Shown here: positions 1-5,904 of the stretch, in pieces
How the letters are laid out: the number at the start of each line of letters is the position of its first letter
Numbering within the stretch: position 1 is the first letter of the stretch
Source of the DNA: Candidatus Hydrogenedentota bacterium
GTDB taxonomy: Bacteria > Hydrogenedentota > Hydrogenedentia > Hydrogenedentales > CAITNO01
DNA length: 6,134 nt
Reading direction: 5' to 3'
NCBI GenBank assembly: GCA_022710255.1
Contig: JAKLHG010000252.1
Location: 1-6,134, forward strand
Notes under the pieces: generated by a model
The model's database searches: none
Told to the model about the DNA's origin: nothing
The model's input: the letters and a program-made list of their open reading frames with translations, nothing else
Position numbers and translations under genes: made by a program

Positions 1-1129
1 GCAGGGCGGGATTGCGCGCCTTCAGGGTGCGGCACAGAAACCAGGCCCAGAACAGCACGCCGAAGAGCCCGGTTTCCGCGAACCATCCCAAGGGCTCTGA
101 ATGGGCGTGATCGGTATGCAGCTCGTTGAAGTACAACCCTTCGCCGCCGGGGTTCCAGAGGGCCTTGCCCTGGTATAGGGGACTCCAGTATCCGAATTGT
201 CCCAGGCCCCCGCCCGTCCAGGGGCGTTCCCGGACCATGTTCCACGCGCCCGCATAAAACCACAGGCGCGCCCGGCCGCCCACATCGGTTATCGAAAAGG
301 TACGGGACGCCTTTTCCAGCACCAGCGGCGCGCCCAGGCCCAGCACGAATGCCGAGACAAGCAGCGGCACCAGCCATTGGGCCCGGGTCCGGCGGCGCAT
401 CAGGTCACGCAGGCGGGCGGGGCCACCGGGCAGAAAGAGTGCTGAAAGGCCGCTCGCAACCGCGGCCAGCCAGGCGCTGCGCGTGGCGGAGACCAGCAAC
501 GCGCCCAGCAGTACCGCAAACGCCGCGGCGAACAGCAGCGTAATTCGGAAGCGGCGGTGTCTGGAACGGATGAAGAGGGAGGCGTGCAGCGCAAGGTTGA
601 ACGCCATATATCCGCCCAGCAGATTCTGGTTGCCAAACACGGAATAGGCGCGCTGGTCGTATCCGGGAAACTCGGGAAAGAGTACCCGCCCCGGACCGGC
701 ATATTGCAGCAGGGCGAGCCCGCCCACGAGTACGCCCGAAAGCACCAATGCCCCGTATAACCAAAGCCGGCCGTTGCGAAAGCGAAACGCTTCCAACGCC
801 AACGAAGCCGCAGCCAACACCAATGCCAGCCGCAGCATGCTTTCTACGTGATAGGCCGGTACCTGGGCAGTGAAAATACCGGACACACCCCAAAACAACA
901 AGCCAAGCCAAAGCGGAGCCAACCGCGCCACGCCCTGCATTCTCGCCTTGCCGGAACGGTACTGCCATAAGAGCGCCGCCGGAAGGCCCAAGGCGAGTAT
1001 AAGGTCCTTGGCGTGCAGAAACGATATGAGCCGGAATGACCAGGCCGCCGCGCAGCAAAGAAGAAGCCCGGCCCAGAATATGGCAAGGTAGGTATTCTTT
1101 TCAGACGGTATGAGGGATTTGATATTCAT
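1..1129 (-). CDS. O-antigen ligase/polymerase family membrane protein (Wzy_C-like), C-terminus cut by window edge
   Basis: The frame is open from the ATG at 1129 down to the window edge, giving 376 codons with no stop. The product is very hydrophobic, with probable membrane segments near residues 14-30, 42-55, 70-88, 98-113, 122-141, 196-214, 217-233 and 252-270. Family landmarks are FGNQNLLGGY (165-174), SATRSAWLA (214-222), GGRARLW (284-290) leading into RPWTGGGLGQFGYW (302-315), and HAHSEPLGWFAETGLFG (341-357), which matches the usual H-x-H...EtGl pattern of the periplasmic loop. Proteins of this family join or polymerise lipid-linked glycans at the periplasmic face of the inner membrane. 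Ligase versus polymerase cannot be decided from sequence. Full members are typically 400-600 residues, so the C-terminal part is missing. No clear Shine-Dalgarno sequence precedes the ATG. An in-frame GTG lies eight codons upstream and an in-frame TAG beyond it. It is divergent from the genes at 1332-5291. Confidence 0.85.
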   Translation of the reverse strand, partial: MNIKSLIPSEKNTYLAIFWAGLLLCCAAAWSFRLISFLHAKDLILALGLPAALLWQYRSGKARMQGVARLAPLWLGLLFWGVSGIFTAQVPAYHVESMLRLALVLAAASLALEAFRFRNGRLWLYGALVLSGVLVGGLALLQYAGPGRVLFPEFPGYDQRAYSVFGNQNLLGGYMAFNLALHASLFIRSRHRRFRITLLFAAAFAVLLGALLVSATRSAWLAAVASGLSALFLPGGPARLRDLMRRRTRAQWLVPLLVSAFVLGLGAPLVLEKASRTFSITDVGGRARLWFYAGAWNMVRERPWTGGGLGQFGYWSPLYQGKALWNPGGEGLYFNELHTDHAHSEPLGWFAETGLFGVLFWAWFLCRTLKARNPAL

Positions 1130-1331
1130 GAGGATTGACGGTGTCTTCACTGTAGCATAACCGAAACGCTAATGTCCTTTTTTTACGCCGGTCATCCTTT
1201 TGAGGCATTCCGCCGCTTGTCGTATACTACAGCCCTCGCGGCCGGGTTGAAGACGCTGAACTCGCAGGCTTAATAAAAGAGACATAGCGCTTTCTTCTGA
1301 CGATGTTAAAGAATAGGAACGGAGAAGAGGA
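1130..1331. other. Divergent intergenic region
   Basis: This 202-bp gap separates the leftward polysaccharide gene from the rightward gene run. It holds a good rightward promoter (1200-1228) and a roughly 95-nt 5' leader before the ATG at 1332. For the leftward gene only a weak -10-like TATGCT (1154-1159 on the minus strand) is visible, with no matching -35. No RNA gene, riboswitch or small coding region was recognised here. Confidence 0.7.
1200..1228 (+). promoter_or_regulatory. Sigma70-type promoter for the ThuA-like gene
   Basis: TTGAGG (1200-1205, 4/6 to TTGACA) and TATACT (1223-1228, 5/6 to TATAAT) are separated by the ideal 17 bp. Transcription would start near 1235. This is the best-matching promoter in the window and lies in intergenic DNA in the correct orientation. 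Confidence 0.65.
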
Positions 1332-1976
1332 ATGAAACACGTTTTGATGGTGTGGGGGGGATGGGAAGGCCATGAGCCCCGGCAATGTGTGGCTCGCTTT
1401 GAGCCCTGTTTGGCGGAACAAGGGTTTAACGTTACCGTCGCGGACACGCTTTCCGTATTTGCCGATGGGGAGCGACTGTGTTCTTTTGATCTGATTGTCC
1501 CCTGTTGGACCATGGGACACTTACAACCGGAAGAGGAAGCCGGGCTGCTCGATGCTGTGCGTGCGGGGACGGGCATTGCCGGGTGGCACGGCGGCATGGG
1601 CGACGCTTTTCGCAATAATACCAATTACCAGTTCATGACCGGCGGCCAGTTTGTGGAACATCCGGGCGGCATTATCGAATATAAGGTGCATATCATCCGG
1701 CCGGAAGACCCCATTATGGACGGTATTCAGGATTTCAACATTAGGTCCGAATGTTATTACATGCATGTAGACCCGTCCAATGAGGTGCTCGCAGCGACGA
1801 CTATTTCCGGCGGCCCCTATGCCTGGGTGGAGGGATGCGTCATGCCGGTAGTATGGAAACGTGCCTATGGGGAGGGGCGGGTCTTTTATTCCGCCCTGGG
1901 CCACGTGGCTGGGGATTTCGATGTAAAGCCCTGCTTTGATATTATGAAACGGGGCATGCTGTGGGCATGCCGTTAA
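1332..1976 (+). CDS. ThuA-like domain protein (putative sugar/keto-sugar metabolism)
   Basis: A 214-residue protein, the usual size for a single ThuA-like domain (glutamine-amidotransferase-like fold) and complete at both ends. Visible landmarks are an N-terminal beta strand with VLMVWGGWEGHEP (4-16), GWHGGMGDAFR (84-94), GGQFVEHPGG (104-113), SECYYMHVDP (139-148) and MPVVWKRAYGEGRVFYSALGH (171-191). These match the family's conserved G-W/F-H-G, G-G-x-F...H-P and 'P-v-W...yG.GRvfy..lGH' blocks. ThuA was named from rhizobial trehalose utilisation, where it works with an oxidoreductase that forms 3-keto-sugars; the precise reaction here is unknown. The start is supported by GGAG and AGAGG just before the ATG. 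The Gfo/Idh/MocA gene follows after 75 nt, the classic partner arrangement. There is no signal peptide, so it is probably cytoplasmic. Confidence 0.88.
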   Translation: MKHVLMVWGGWEGHEPRQCVARFEPCLAEQGFNVTVADTLSVFADGERLCSFDLIVPCWTMGHLQPEEEAGLLDAVRAGTGIAGWHGGMGDAFRNNTNYQFMTGGQFVEHPGGIIEYKVHIIRPEDPIMDGIQDFNIRSECYYMHVDPSNEVLAATTISGGPYAWVEGCVMPVVWKRAYGEGRVFYSALGHVAGDFDVKPCFDIMKRGMLWACR

Positions 1977-2038
1977 TCTGTGCCGGATTTTTGATGAGTG
2001 GAAACACATAAGCCAGGGTTTAACCGGTGTCGTTGAAT

Positions 2039-2044
2039 GAAAGG
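2039..2044 (+). promoter_or_regulatory. Ribosome binding site choosing the ATG at 2052
   Basis: GAAAGG lies 7 nt before the ATG at 2052. It overlaps the earlier in-frame ATG at 2037, which itself has no Shine-Dalgarno sequence. Nearly the same leader (AAGGCAAATCC) precedes the ATG at 3966, which supports 2052 as the true start. Confidence 0.7.
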
Positions 2045-2051
2045 CAACTCC

Positions 2052-3152
2052 ATGAAACCTCTTAACGTGGGCGTCATCGGATGCGGCAATATTTCGGACC
2101 TGTATTTCGAGGGGGGAAAACGGTTTGACTCCATTGTGATTACGGCCTGCGCTGACATTGTCAAAACCGCCGCACGGGACAAGGCAAAAAAGCACGGCAT
2201 ACCGAATGTGCTGACGCCTGAAAAACTCCTGTCCAGCGATGAAGTGGACATCGTTCTTGATATTACAGTTCCCAAGGCGCACGCTGCTGTCGCCCTTGCG
2301 GCTGTAAAAGCGGGCAAACATGTGTATAACGAAAAGCCGCTGACCCTGACGCGTGAGGAGGGCCGGACGTTGCTGGAAACCGCCGCCAAAAGGAAACTGC
2401 GCGTGGGGTGCGCGCCGGACACGGTGTTGGGCGCGGGCGTACAGACAGCGCGTAAAGTCATTGATGACGGGTGGATCGGTGTGCCTGTATCCGCCACGGC
2501 ATTCATGCAGTGCCACGGCCATGAACACTGGCATCCCAGCCCGGAATTTTATTATGAGGCGGGGGGGGGGCCCATGTTTGACATGGGACCCTATTATCTT
2601 ACGGCGCTGGTCACGCTTCTTGGTCCAGCGGCCGGCGTCACCGCCGTTACCCGCCGCGCGTTTTCCGAGCGCCTGATTACCAGCGAACCCCAGAAGGGGA
2701 AAATTATCCATGTGGAAACTCCGACGCACCTGAGCGGTATTGTGGATTTTTCCAATGGTGCCGTGTGTACCATGGTCACCAGCTTTGATGTATGGCGTAG
2801 CGATTTGCCTTGCATAGAGATTCACGGAACGGAGGGTTCCCTCAGTGTGCCCGATCCAAATACCTTCGGCGGCGAGGTGAACCTATTCCGAAACGGTTAC
2901 GACGGCTGGAGGACGGTGCCCCATTCCCATGCCTACGCGGTACAATCACGCGGCCTCGGCCTCGCGGACATGGCTGCGGCCATCCAGACCGGGCGTCCGC
3001 ACCGGGCCTCTGGCGAACTCGCCTATCACGTGCTTGATATCATGCAGGCCTTTCTTGACAGCGGCGAAACACACACGCGGGTAGCCTTGGAAAGCACTTG
3101 TGAACGTCCCTCGCCCATGCCCATGGGGCTGTGGGATGGCCGGGTGGACTGA
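2052..3152 (+). CDS. Gfo/Idh/MocA family NAD(P)-dependent oxidoreductase
   Basis: A 366-residue protein of normal family length. The N-terminal Rossmann domain starts with VGVIGCGNISDLYFEGG (6-22), whose G-x-G-x-x-S is the dinucleotide-binding loop. It continues through the family signature NEKPLT (93-98), where the lysine is the usual catalytic/cofactor residue. The C-terminal substrate domain shows HPSPEFYYEAGGGPMFDMGPYYLTAL (161-186), with the D-x-G-x-Y/H block, then IEIHGTEGSL (256-265). It should oxidise or reduce a sugar, inositol or sugar-derivative hydroxyl; the substrate cannot be read from sequence. Together with the ThuA-like gene upstream it resembles 3-keto-sugar modules such as ThuA/ThuB. 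An earlier in-frame ATG at 2037 adds five residues but lacks a ribosome binding site. A run of ten G (2561-2570) encodes Gly171-173 inside a conserved motif, which is unusual for a housekeeping enzyme. Confidence 0.92.
   Translation: MKPLNVGVIGCGNISDLYFEGGKRFDSIVITACADIVKTAARDKAKKHGIPNVLTPEKLLSSDEVDIVLDITVPKAHAAVALAAVKAGKHVYNEKPLTLTREEGRTLLETAAKRKLRVGCAPDTVLGAGVQTARKVIDDGWIGVPVSATAFMQCHGHEHWHPSPEFYYEAGGGPMFDMGPYYLTALVTLLGPAAGVTAVTRRAFSERLITSEPQKGKIIHVETPTHLSGIVDFSNGAVCTMVTSFDVWRSDLPCIEIHGTEGSLSVPDPNTFGGEVNLFRNGYDGWRTVPHSHAYAVQSRGLGLADMAAAIQTGRPHRASGELAYHVLDIMQAFLDSGETHTRVALESTCERPSPMPMGLWDGRVD
2561..2570 (+). repeat. G10 homopolymer inside the oxidoreductase gene
   Basis: Ten consecutive G follow C2560 and precede CCC. 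They cover the last base of Ala171-1 (residue 170) and the codons for Gly171-173. Adding one G gives a TGA within four codons; removing one shifts into a frame ending near 2676. The tract is therefore a possible slippage (phase-variation) or sequencing-error site. Confidence 0.85.
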
Positions 3153-3185
3153 AGCGGGCCGTCCTGCATTCCTGCCCGGTATGGT

Positions 3186-3191
3186 TATACT
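3186..3191 (+). promoter_or_regulatory. Candidate -10 element before the MBL-fold gene
   Basis: TATACT lies in the 77-bp gap between the oxidoreductase stop (3152) and the hydrolase ATG (3230). It is identical to the -10 at 1223. No good -35 is visible 16-19 bp upstream, so it may be a weak or activator-dependent internal promoter giving a leader of about 30 nt, or chance. Confidence 0.3.
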
Positions 3192-3229
3192 GGGGTATGG
3201 TTTACGTTTCTCATGAGGAGATAGTGGTT

Positions 3230-3943
3230 ATGCAGCTTTTAAAGGGGCTTTACCAGGTGGGCGGTGATTTGAACGGCATCACCTGGGCCGGGGTGGATGC
3301 CGGATTCGATGACGCGAACACCTATGCCCTGGATACGGGCAACGGGATTCTGCTCTTTGATTGCGGTTGCGGCGACACCCTGGACCAAATCTACGACAAC
3401 ATGCGCTACTGGGGCCTTGACCCGGCTGCGATACGGTATTGTCTGCTTACGCACGCCCATCTGGACCATGCGGGCGCGGCCTATCTTCTGAAGAAAGCGG
3501 GTGTCACGATTGTCGCCCATGTCAATGCGGCCGAGGCCGTCGCCGCCGGTGACGAGCGGTGTTGCGCGTTCCTGTACCACAAGGTGTTTACCCCCTGTGA
3601 GGTTGACCTGCAGGTCCAGGGCGGGGACGTCCTGAATCTTCTGGAGGTGCCCATTGAGGCGCTGCATTTTCCCGGTCACACCATGGGTTGCACGGCATAC
3701 GCATTCACGCTCTCCGACAAGCGCATTGTCGTCTGCGGCGATGTCATCGGTACTCTGAATGTCGGCTATTTCGGTTGGGACGGTTCCATTGATTTCAATA
3801 AAGCCGCTTACACGGAATCCCTGACTCGTTTTGCCCGGATGAATTTTGATGTGATGCTGTCGGGTCACGGCATGTCGTATTTTTATAAACCGCGCCGTCG
3901 CGTGGAAGAGGCGCTGAACCAGGCCCTGATACAATGGCGATAA
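3230..3943 (+). CDS. Metallo-beta-lactamase-fold metallohydrolase
   Basis: A 237-residue protein with the full set of MBL metal ligands: THAHLDHAG (74-82; His75, His77, Asp79, His80), FPGHTMG (147-153; His150), CGDV (169-172; Asp171) and LSGHG (210-214; His213). The complete HxHxDH...H...D...H series predicts a dinuclear metal site like that of glyoxalase II and lactonase-type hydrolases. The substrate is unknown. The start is set by GAGGAG (3215-3220), 9 nt before the ATG at 3230. Earlier in-frame ATGs (3131, 3197) lack proper ribosome binding sites, would overlap the upstream gene or the -10 region, and would add an unconserved-looking tail. Its stop is only 22 nt before the UDP-sugar dehydrogenase, so the two are co-transcribed. 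It lacks a signal peptide. The link to sugar metabolism is contextual only. Confidence 0.9.
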   Translation: MQLLKGLYQVGGDLNGITWAGVDAGFDDANTYALDTGNGILLFDCGCGDTLDQIYDNMRYWGLDPAAIRYCLLTHAHLDHAGAAYLLKKAGVTIVAHVNAAEAVAAGDERCCAFLYHKVFTPCEVDLQVQGGDVLNLLEVPIEALHFPGHTMGCTAYAFTLSDKRIVVCGDVIGTLNVGYFGWDGSIDFNKAAYTESLTRFARMNFDVMLSGHGMSYFYKPRRRVEEALNQALIQWR

Positions 3944-3965
3944 CCGAACTGATGAAGGCAAATCC

Positions 3966-5291
3966 ATGAGCGAACATTCCAACCTGTTTATCAAGCGTCT
4001 CGAGGCGGGGGAGACCGTCATCGGCATTGCCGGCCTCGGGTATGTGGGCTTGCCGCTGGCTCAGCATTTTGTGAAGGCGGGCCTCCGCGTTGTCGCCGTA
4101 GATACCGACCCGGGCAAGATCGCGCGCTTGCGGCGCGGGGAAAGCTACCTGCTTCATCTTTCCGCCGAATGGGTTCCGGATGCCATTGAACAGAAGATCT
4201 TTTGCCCCGCCACGGGCTATGATGCGCTCATCGGGGCGGATGCCGTGATTATCTGTGTGCCGACGCCGCTGAATCCGCACCGGGAGCCTGACTTGTGCCA
4301 CGTGGAGTCAGCGGGGCGTGAAATTGCACGCATTTTAAAGCCTGGCGCGCTGGTTTCCCTGGAAAGCACAACCTATCCCGGAACAACCACCGAAGTGTTG
4401 CTGCCCCTTTTGTCTGAGAAGGGCGCCCGTGCCGGCGAGGACTTCTTCCTTGCCTTTTCCCCGGAACGTGAAGACCCGGGCAATCCCCGGTTTTCCGTGT
4501 CGAATATCCCGAAAGTAATTGGCGGTGTGACTCCGGAATGCGCCGAACTCGCGAGGCGCCTGTACAGCAGGATTTTTTACAAGACCGTTGTCGTGAGTTG
4601 TCCGGAAGCGGCGGAACTCTGTAAACTGCTTGAGAATATTTTCCGAAGCGTCAATATCGCCCTGGTCAATGAACTGAAGATGTTGTGTGACCGCATGGGA
4701 CTGGATGTGTGGGAGATCATCGGGGCCGCCGCGACGAAACCCTTTGGATATATGCCGTTTTACCCCGGGCCCGGCCTCGGTGGGCACTGTATTCCGATCG
4801 ATCCCTTCTATTTGACCTGGAAAGCCCGTGAATACGGGTTTACCACCCGGTTTATTGAATTGTCCGGGGAAATAAACACCTCCATGCCCCAATACGTGGT
4901 TTCTCGCGTCATGGAGGCGCTGAATCGTAATGGGCGCGCTTTGAAAGGCGCAAAGGTGCTGGTGCTGGGGGTGGCTTATAAAAAGGATGTCAATGATATT
5001 CGGGAGTCGCCCAGTATTTCTCTGATGACGCTGCTTGAAAAGCAGGGGGCCCTGGTCTCGTATAACGATCCCTATGTTCCGCAAATCCGTCCGTCCCAGG
5101 GGCACGGTCTTTATAAAGACAGTGTCGCGGCGGATGCGGAAACCCTGGCGGCCTGCGATGCTGTGCTGATTGCCACCGCGCACAGCTGTTACGACCCGGA
5201 GTTTATCTTGGAGCACGCGCCGCTGGTGGTCGATACCCGCAATATGACCGGTCAGGCACTCAGGAACCGGGAAAAAATATTCCGGGCATGA
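3966..5291 (+). CDS. wbpA: UDP-N-acetyl-D-glucosamine 6-dehydrogenase (WbpA-like)
   Basis: A 441-residue protein, full length for the UDP-glucose/GDP-mannose dehydrogenase superfamily. The N-terminal NAD domain has AGLGYVGLPLA (22-32) and CVPTPLNPHREPDL (97-110), followed by SLESTTYPGTT (131-141) and SPEREDPGNP (165-174). The central domain carries AAELCKLLEN (215-224) and GLGGHCIPIDPFYLTWKAREYG (270-291), with Cys275 as the catalytic thiol. The C-terminal UDP-binding domain has LGVAYKKDVNDIRESPS (334-350) and VVDTRN (421-426). From memory the central block matches Pseudomonas WbpA almost word for word, pointing to UDP-GlcNAc to UDP-GlcNAcA with two NAD+ reduced; the UDP-ManNAc or UDP-Glc enzymes are less likely. 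The product feeds O-antigen or exopolysaccharide synthesis, consistent with the ligase at 1-1129. GAAGG lies 7 nt before the ATG. It is the last gene of the run. Confidence 0.93.
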   Translation: MSEHSNLFIKRLEAGETVIGIAGLGYVGLPLAQHFVKAGLRVVAVDTDPGKIARLRRGESYLLHLSAEWVPDAIEQKIFCPATGYDALIGADAVIICVPTPLNPHREPDLCHVESAGREIARILKPGALVSLESTTYPGTTTEVLLPLLSEKGARAGEDFFLAFSPEREDPGNPRFSVSNIPKVIGGVTPECAELARRLYSRIFYKTVVVSCPEAAELCKLLENIFRSVNIALVNELKMLCDRMGLDVWEIIGAAATKPFGYMPFYPGPGLGGHCIPIDPFYLTWKAREYGFTTRFIELSGEINTSMPQYVVSRVMEALNRNGRALKGAKVLVLGVAYKKDVNDIRESPSISLMTLLEKQGALVSYNDPYVPQIRPSQGHGLYKDSVAADAETLAACDAVLIATAHSCYDPEFILEHAPLVVDTRNMTGQALRNREKIFRA

Positions 5292-5297
5292 GCCCAT

Positions 5298-5321
5298 GGC
5301 ACCGGCACAGGTTCCTTTTTT
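5298..5321 (+). terminator. Probable weak intrinsic terminator after the dehydrogenase gene
   Basis: GGCACC (5298-5303) pairs with GGTTCC (5310-5315) around a 6-nt loop, with one C/T mismatch, and is followed directly by T6 (5316-5321). It begins 7 nt after the stop codon. The stem is short, so termination may be partial. An alternative stem (CCGGCACA 5302-5309 with TGTGTCGG 5324-5331) would put the T-tract in its loop and compete with it. Confidence 0.5.
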
Positions 5322-5392
5322 GGTGTGTCGGCCGGGACAGGCCTGCCAGGAAAGTTTGTTAATACGTTAACTATTGACCACATAAGGTTCTT

Positions 5393-5474
5393 CGTCATTG
5401 CGAACGAAGTGAAGCAATCTCCTTTGTGGCAAGCCTGTTTTACGTTGAGATTGCCTTGTGCCTCCGCAATGACG
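5393..5474. repeat. Palindromic intergenic repeat of the CGTCATTGCG...CGCAATGACG type
   Basis: A perfect 10-bp terminal inverted repeat (5393-5402 and 5465-5474) encloses a second perfect inverted pair, GCAATCTC (5414-5421) and GAGATTGC (5447-5454). The arms continue imperfectly between them. This is the recognisable REP/MITE-like element dispersed in many bacterial genomes, known for spurious translations containing VIANEVKQS and LRLP. It is non-coding and could form a long hairpin in RNA from either strand. Its position just after the operon end suits such elements, which tolerate only intergenic insertion. Confidence 0.85.
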
Positions 5475-5565
5475 GGTATCGCGCGCCCCTTTTTTCAAAG
5501 CATCCCCGCCGCGGGTCATGTGAAACTCGCAAGTGCGCGGGGAATGAATTCCTTGGGAGGTGCGT

Positions 5566-5571
5566 TATACT
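5566..5571 (+). promoter_or_regulatory. Candidate -10 element upstream of the 36-bp repeats
   Basis: TATACT, the same hexamer as at 1223 and 3186, with a poor -35 (ATGAAT, 5544-5549, 16-bp spacer). A transcript would start near 5578 and reach the short ORF at 5601 and the direct repeats. Confidence 0.3.
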
Positions 5572-5600
5572 CCTGTACCCGAAGCGTATTTGGGGAGGGT

Positions 5601-5717
5601 ATGGCCGGTTCCCTGTTGCCTCACGGAAAAATCTACTCGAAACGGTATTCGTTGCCTCACGGAAAAATCTACTCGAAGTGGTATTCGTTGCCTCATTTAA
5701 AAATCTACTCGACTTAA
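5601..5717 (+). CDS. Doubtful 38-residue ORF made largely of 12-residue repeats
   Basis: The ATG at 5601 opens a 38-residue frame whose bulk is the peptide unit PHGKIYSK[RW]YSL, repeated 2.7 times because the underlying DNA repeat is 36 bp long. In its favour are an upstream TATACT (5566) and the purine-rich GGGGAGGG (5592-5599). Against it, the GGAGG core is only 2 nt from the ATG, and all three forward frames stay open across the repeats, as expected of any stop-free 36-bp unit. Differences between copies are both silent (AAA/AAG, CAC/CAT) and missense (R to W, G to L), so there is no clear coding signature. No signal peptide or membrane segment is present. No family is recognised. The repeats are more likely to act as DNA sites. 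Confidence 0.2.
   Translation: MAGSLLPHGKIYSKRYSLPHGKIYSKWYSLPHLKIYST
5615..5712. repeat. Three tandem 36-bp direct repeats
   Basis: Units start at 5615, 5651 and 5687. Each begins GTTGCCTCA, followed by CGG (units 1 and 2) or TTT (unit 3), then AAAAATCTACTCGA. Units 1 and 2 differ at two positions in the following segment (AACGG versus AGTGG) and end TATTC. Unit 3 stops after CTCGA, where the candidate -35 of the next promoter begins. There is no spacer diversity, so it is not a CRISPR array. Tandem protein-binding sites (transposase or regulator) are the favoured reading. Confidence 0.9.
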
Positions 5718-5738
5718 TGAATGTGTTTTTGCTATGTT
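5709..5738 (+). promoter_or_regulatory. Candidate promoter at the edge of the third direct repeat
   Basis: TCGACT (5709-5714, 4/6) and TATGTT (5733-5738, 4/6) have an 18-bp spacer and an extended -10 TGC (5730-5732). Transcription would begin near 5745, three or four bases before the closing helix of the structured segment at 5749. The -35 overlaps the end of the third 36-bp unit, so a protein bound to the repeats could act on this promoter. Confidence 0.4.
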
Positions 5739-5748
5739 GCATTCTCGG

Positions 5749-5904
5749 ATGAAGGTTCACTATGCTTTTACCGCCCCGGCCACGGAGGATAGGGCAACGC
5801 TGGCGAGCGACCTGAGCGCCGTGCCGGGGGCCAAGACGAAGGTTGGAGGCGGCAGTTCAGTACTGGTTCTGTCGCCTCCTTCGGATTGGCTGGAAACGCG
5901 ATAA
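5749..5904 (+). CDS. Possible 51-residue small protein, alternative to a structured RNA
   Basis: The ATG at 5749 opens a 51-residue frame ending TAA at 5902-5904, with a coding-like GC-rich third-position pattern and the stretch LSAVPGAKTKVGGGSSVLVLSP (22-43), reminiscent of a small alpha/beta fold. No Shine-Dalgarno sequence precedes it. If the promoter at 5709-5738 is real, the message would start about four bases before the ATG and be nearly leaderless. The same interval folds into three long helices, which is hard to reconcile with an ordinary coding region. No family was recognised. It is listed so that both readings can be weighed; the RNA reading is preferred. Confidence 0.22.
   Translation: MKVHYAFTAPATEDRATLASDLSAVPGAKTKVGGGSSVLVLSPPSDWLETR

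Noticed and set aside
405..1058. Several closed frames of 64-217 residues on both strands in 22-1091
   Set aside because: They overlap the 376-codon membrane-protein frame, which runs off the edge and carries clear O-antigen ligase motifs. The others are low-complexity Arg/Pro/Ala-rich shadows.
1949..1967. Perfect 7-bp hairpin GGCATGC-TGTGG-GCATGCC as terminator of the ThuA-like gene
   Set aside because: It lies inside the coding sequence and is not followed by a T-tract.
1521..2825. 434-residue open frame on the minus strand
   Set aside because: It lies antisense to the well-recognised ThuA-like and Gfo/Idh/MocA genes, has no recognisable family motif, and is explained by codon bias leaving the opposite frame open.
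3239..4027. 262-residue open frame on the minus strand
   Set aside because: Antisense shadow of the MBL-fold gene, whose metal ligands are all in place on the plus strand.
4335..5297. 320-residue open frame on the minus strand
   Set aside because: Antisense shadow of the UDP-GlcNAc dehydrogenase gene, with no family motifs.
5505..5542. CCCCGC...GCGGGG stem-loop between the palindromic repeat and the TATACT box
   Set aside because: Short stem, large loop and no T-tract on either side, so neither a terminator nor a clear regulatory site.
5325..5600. Plus- and minus-strand frames of 106-130 residues across 5325-5760
   Set aside because: They translate the palindromic repeat (giving VIANEVKQS-like and LRLP-like strings) and the 36-bp repeats. 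Such strings are known annotation artefacts. Only the short ATG at 5601 was kept, with low confidence.
5615..5712. CRISPR array
   Set aside because: The units are contiguous with only two or three variable bases and no unique spacers. There are no cas genes.
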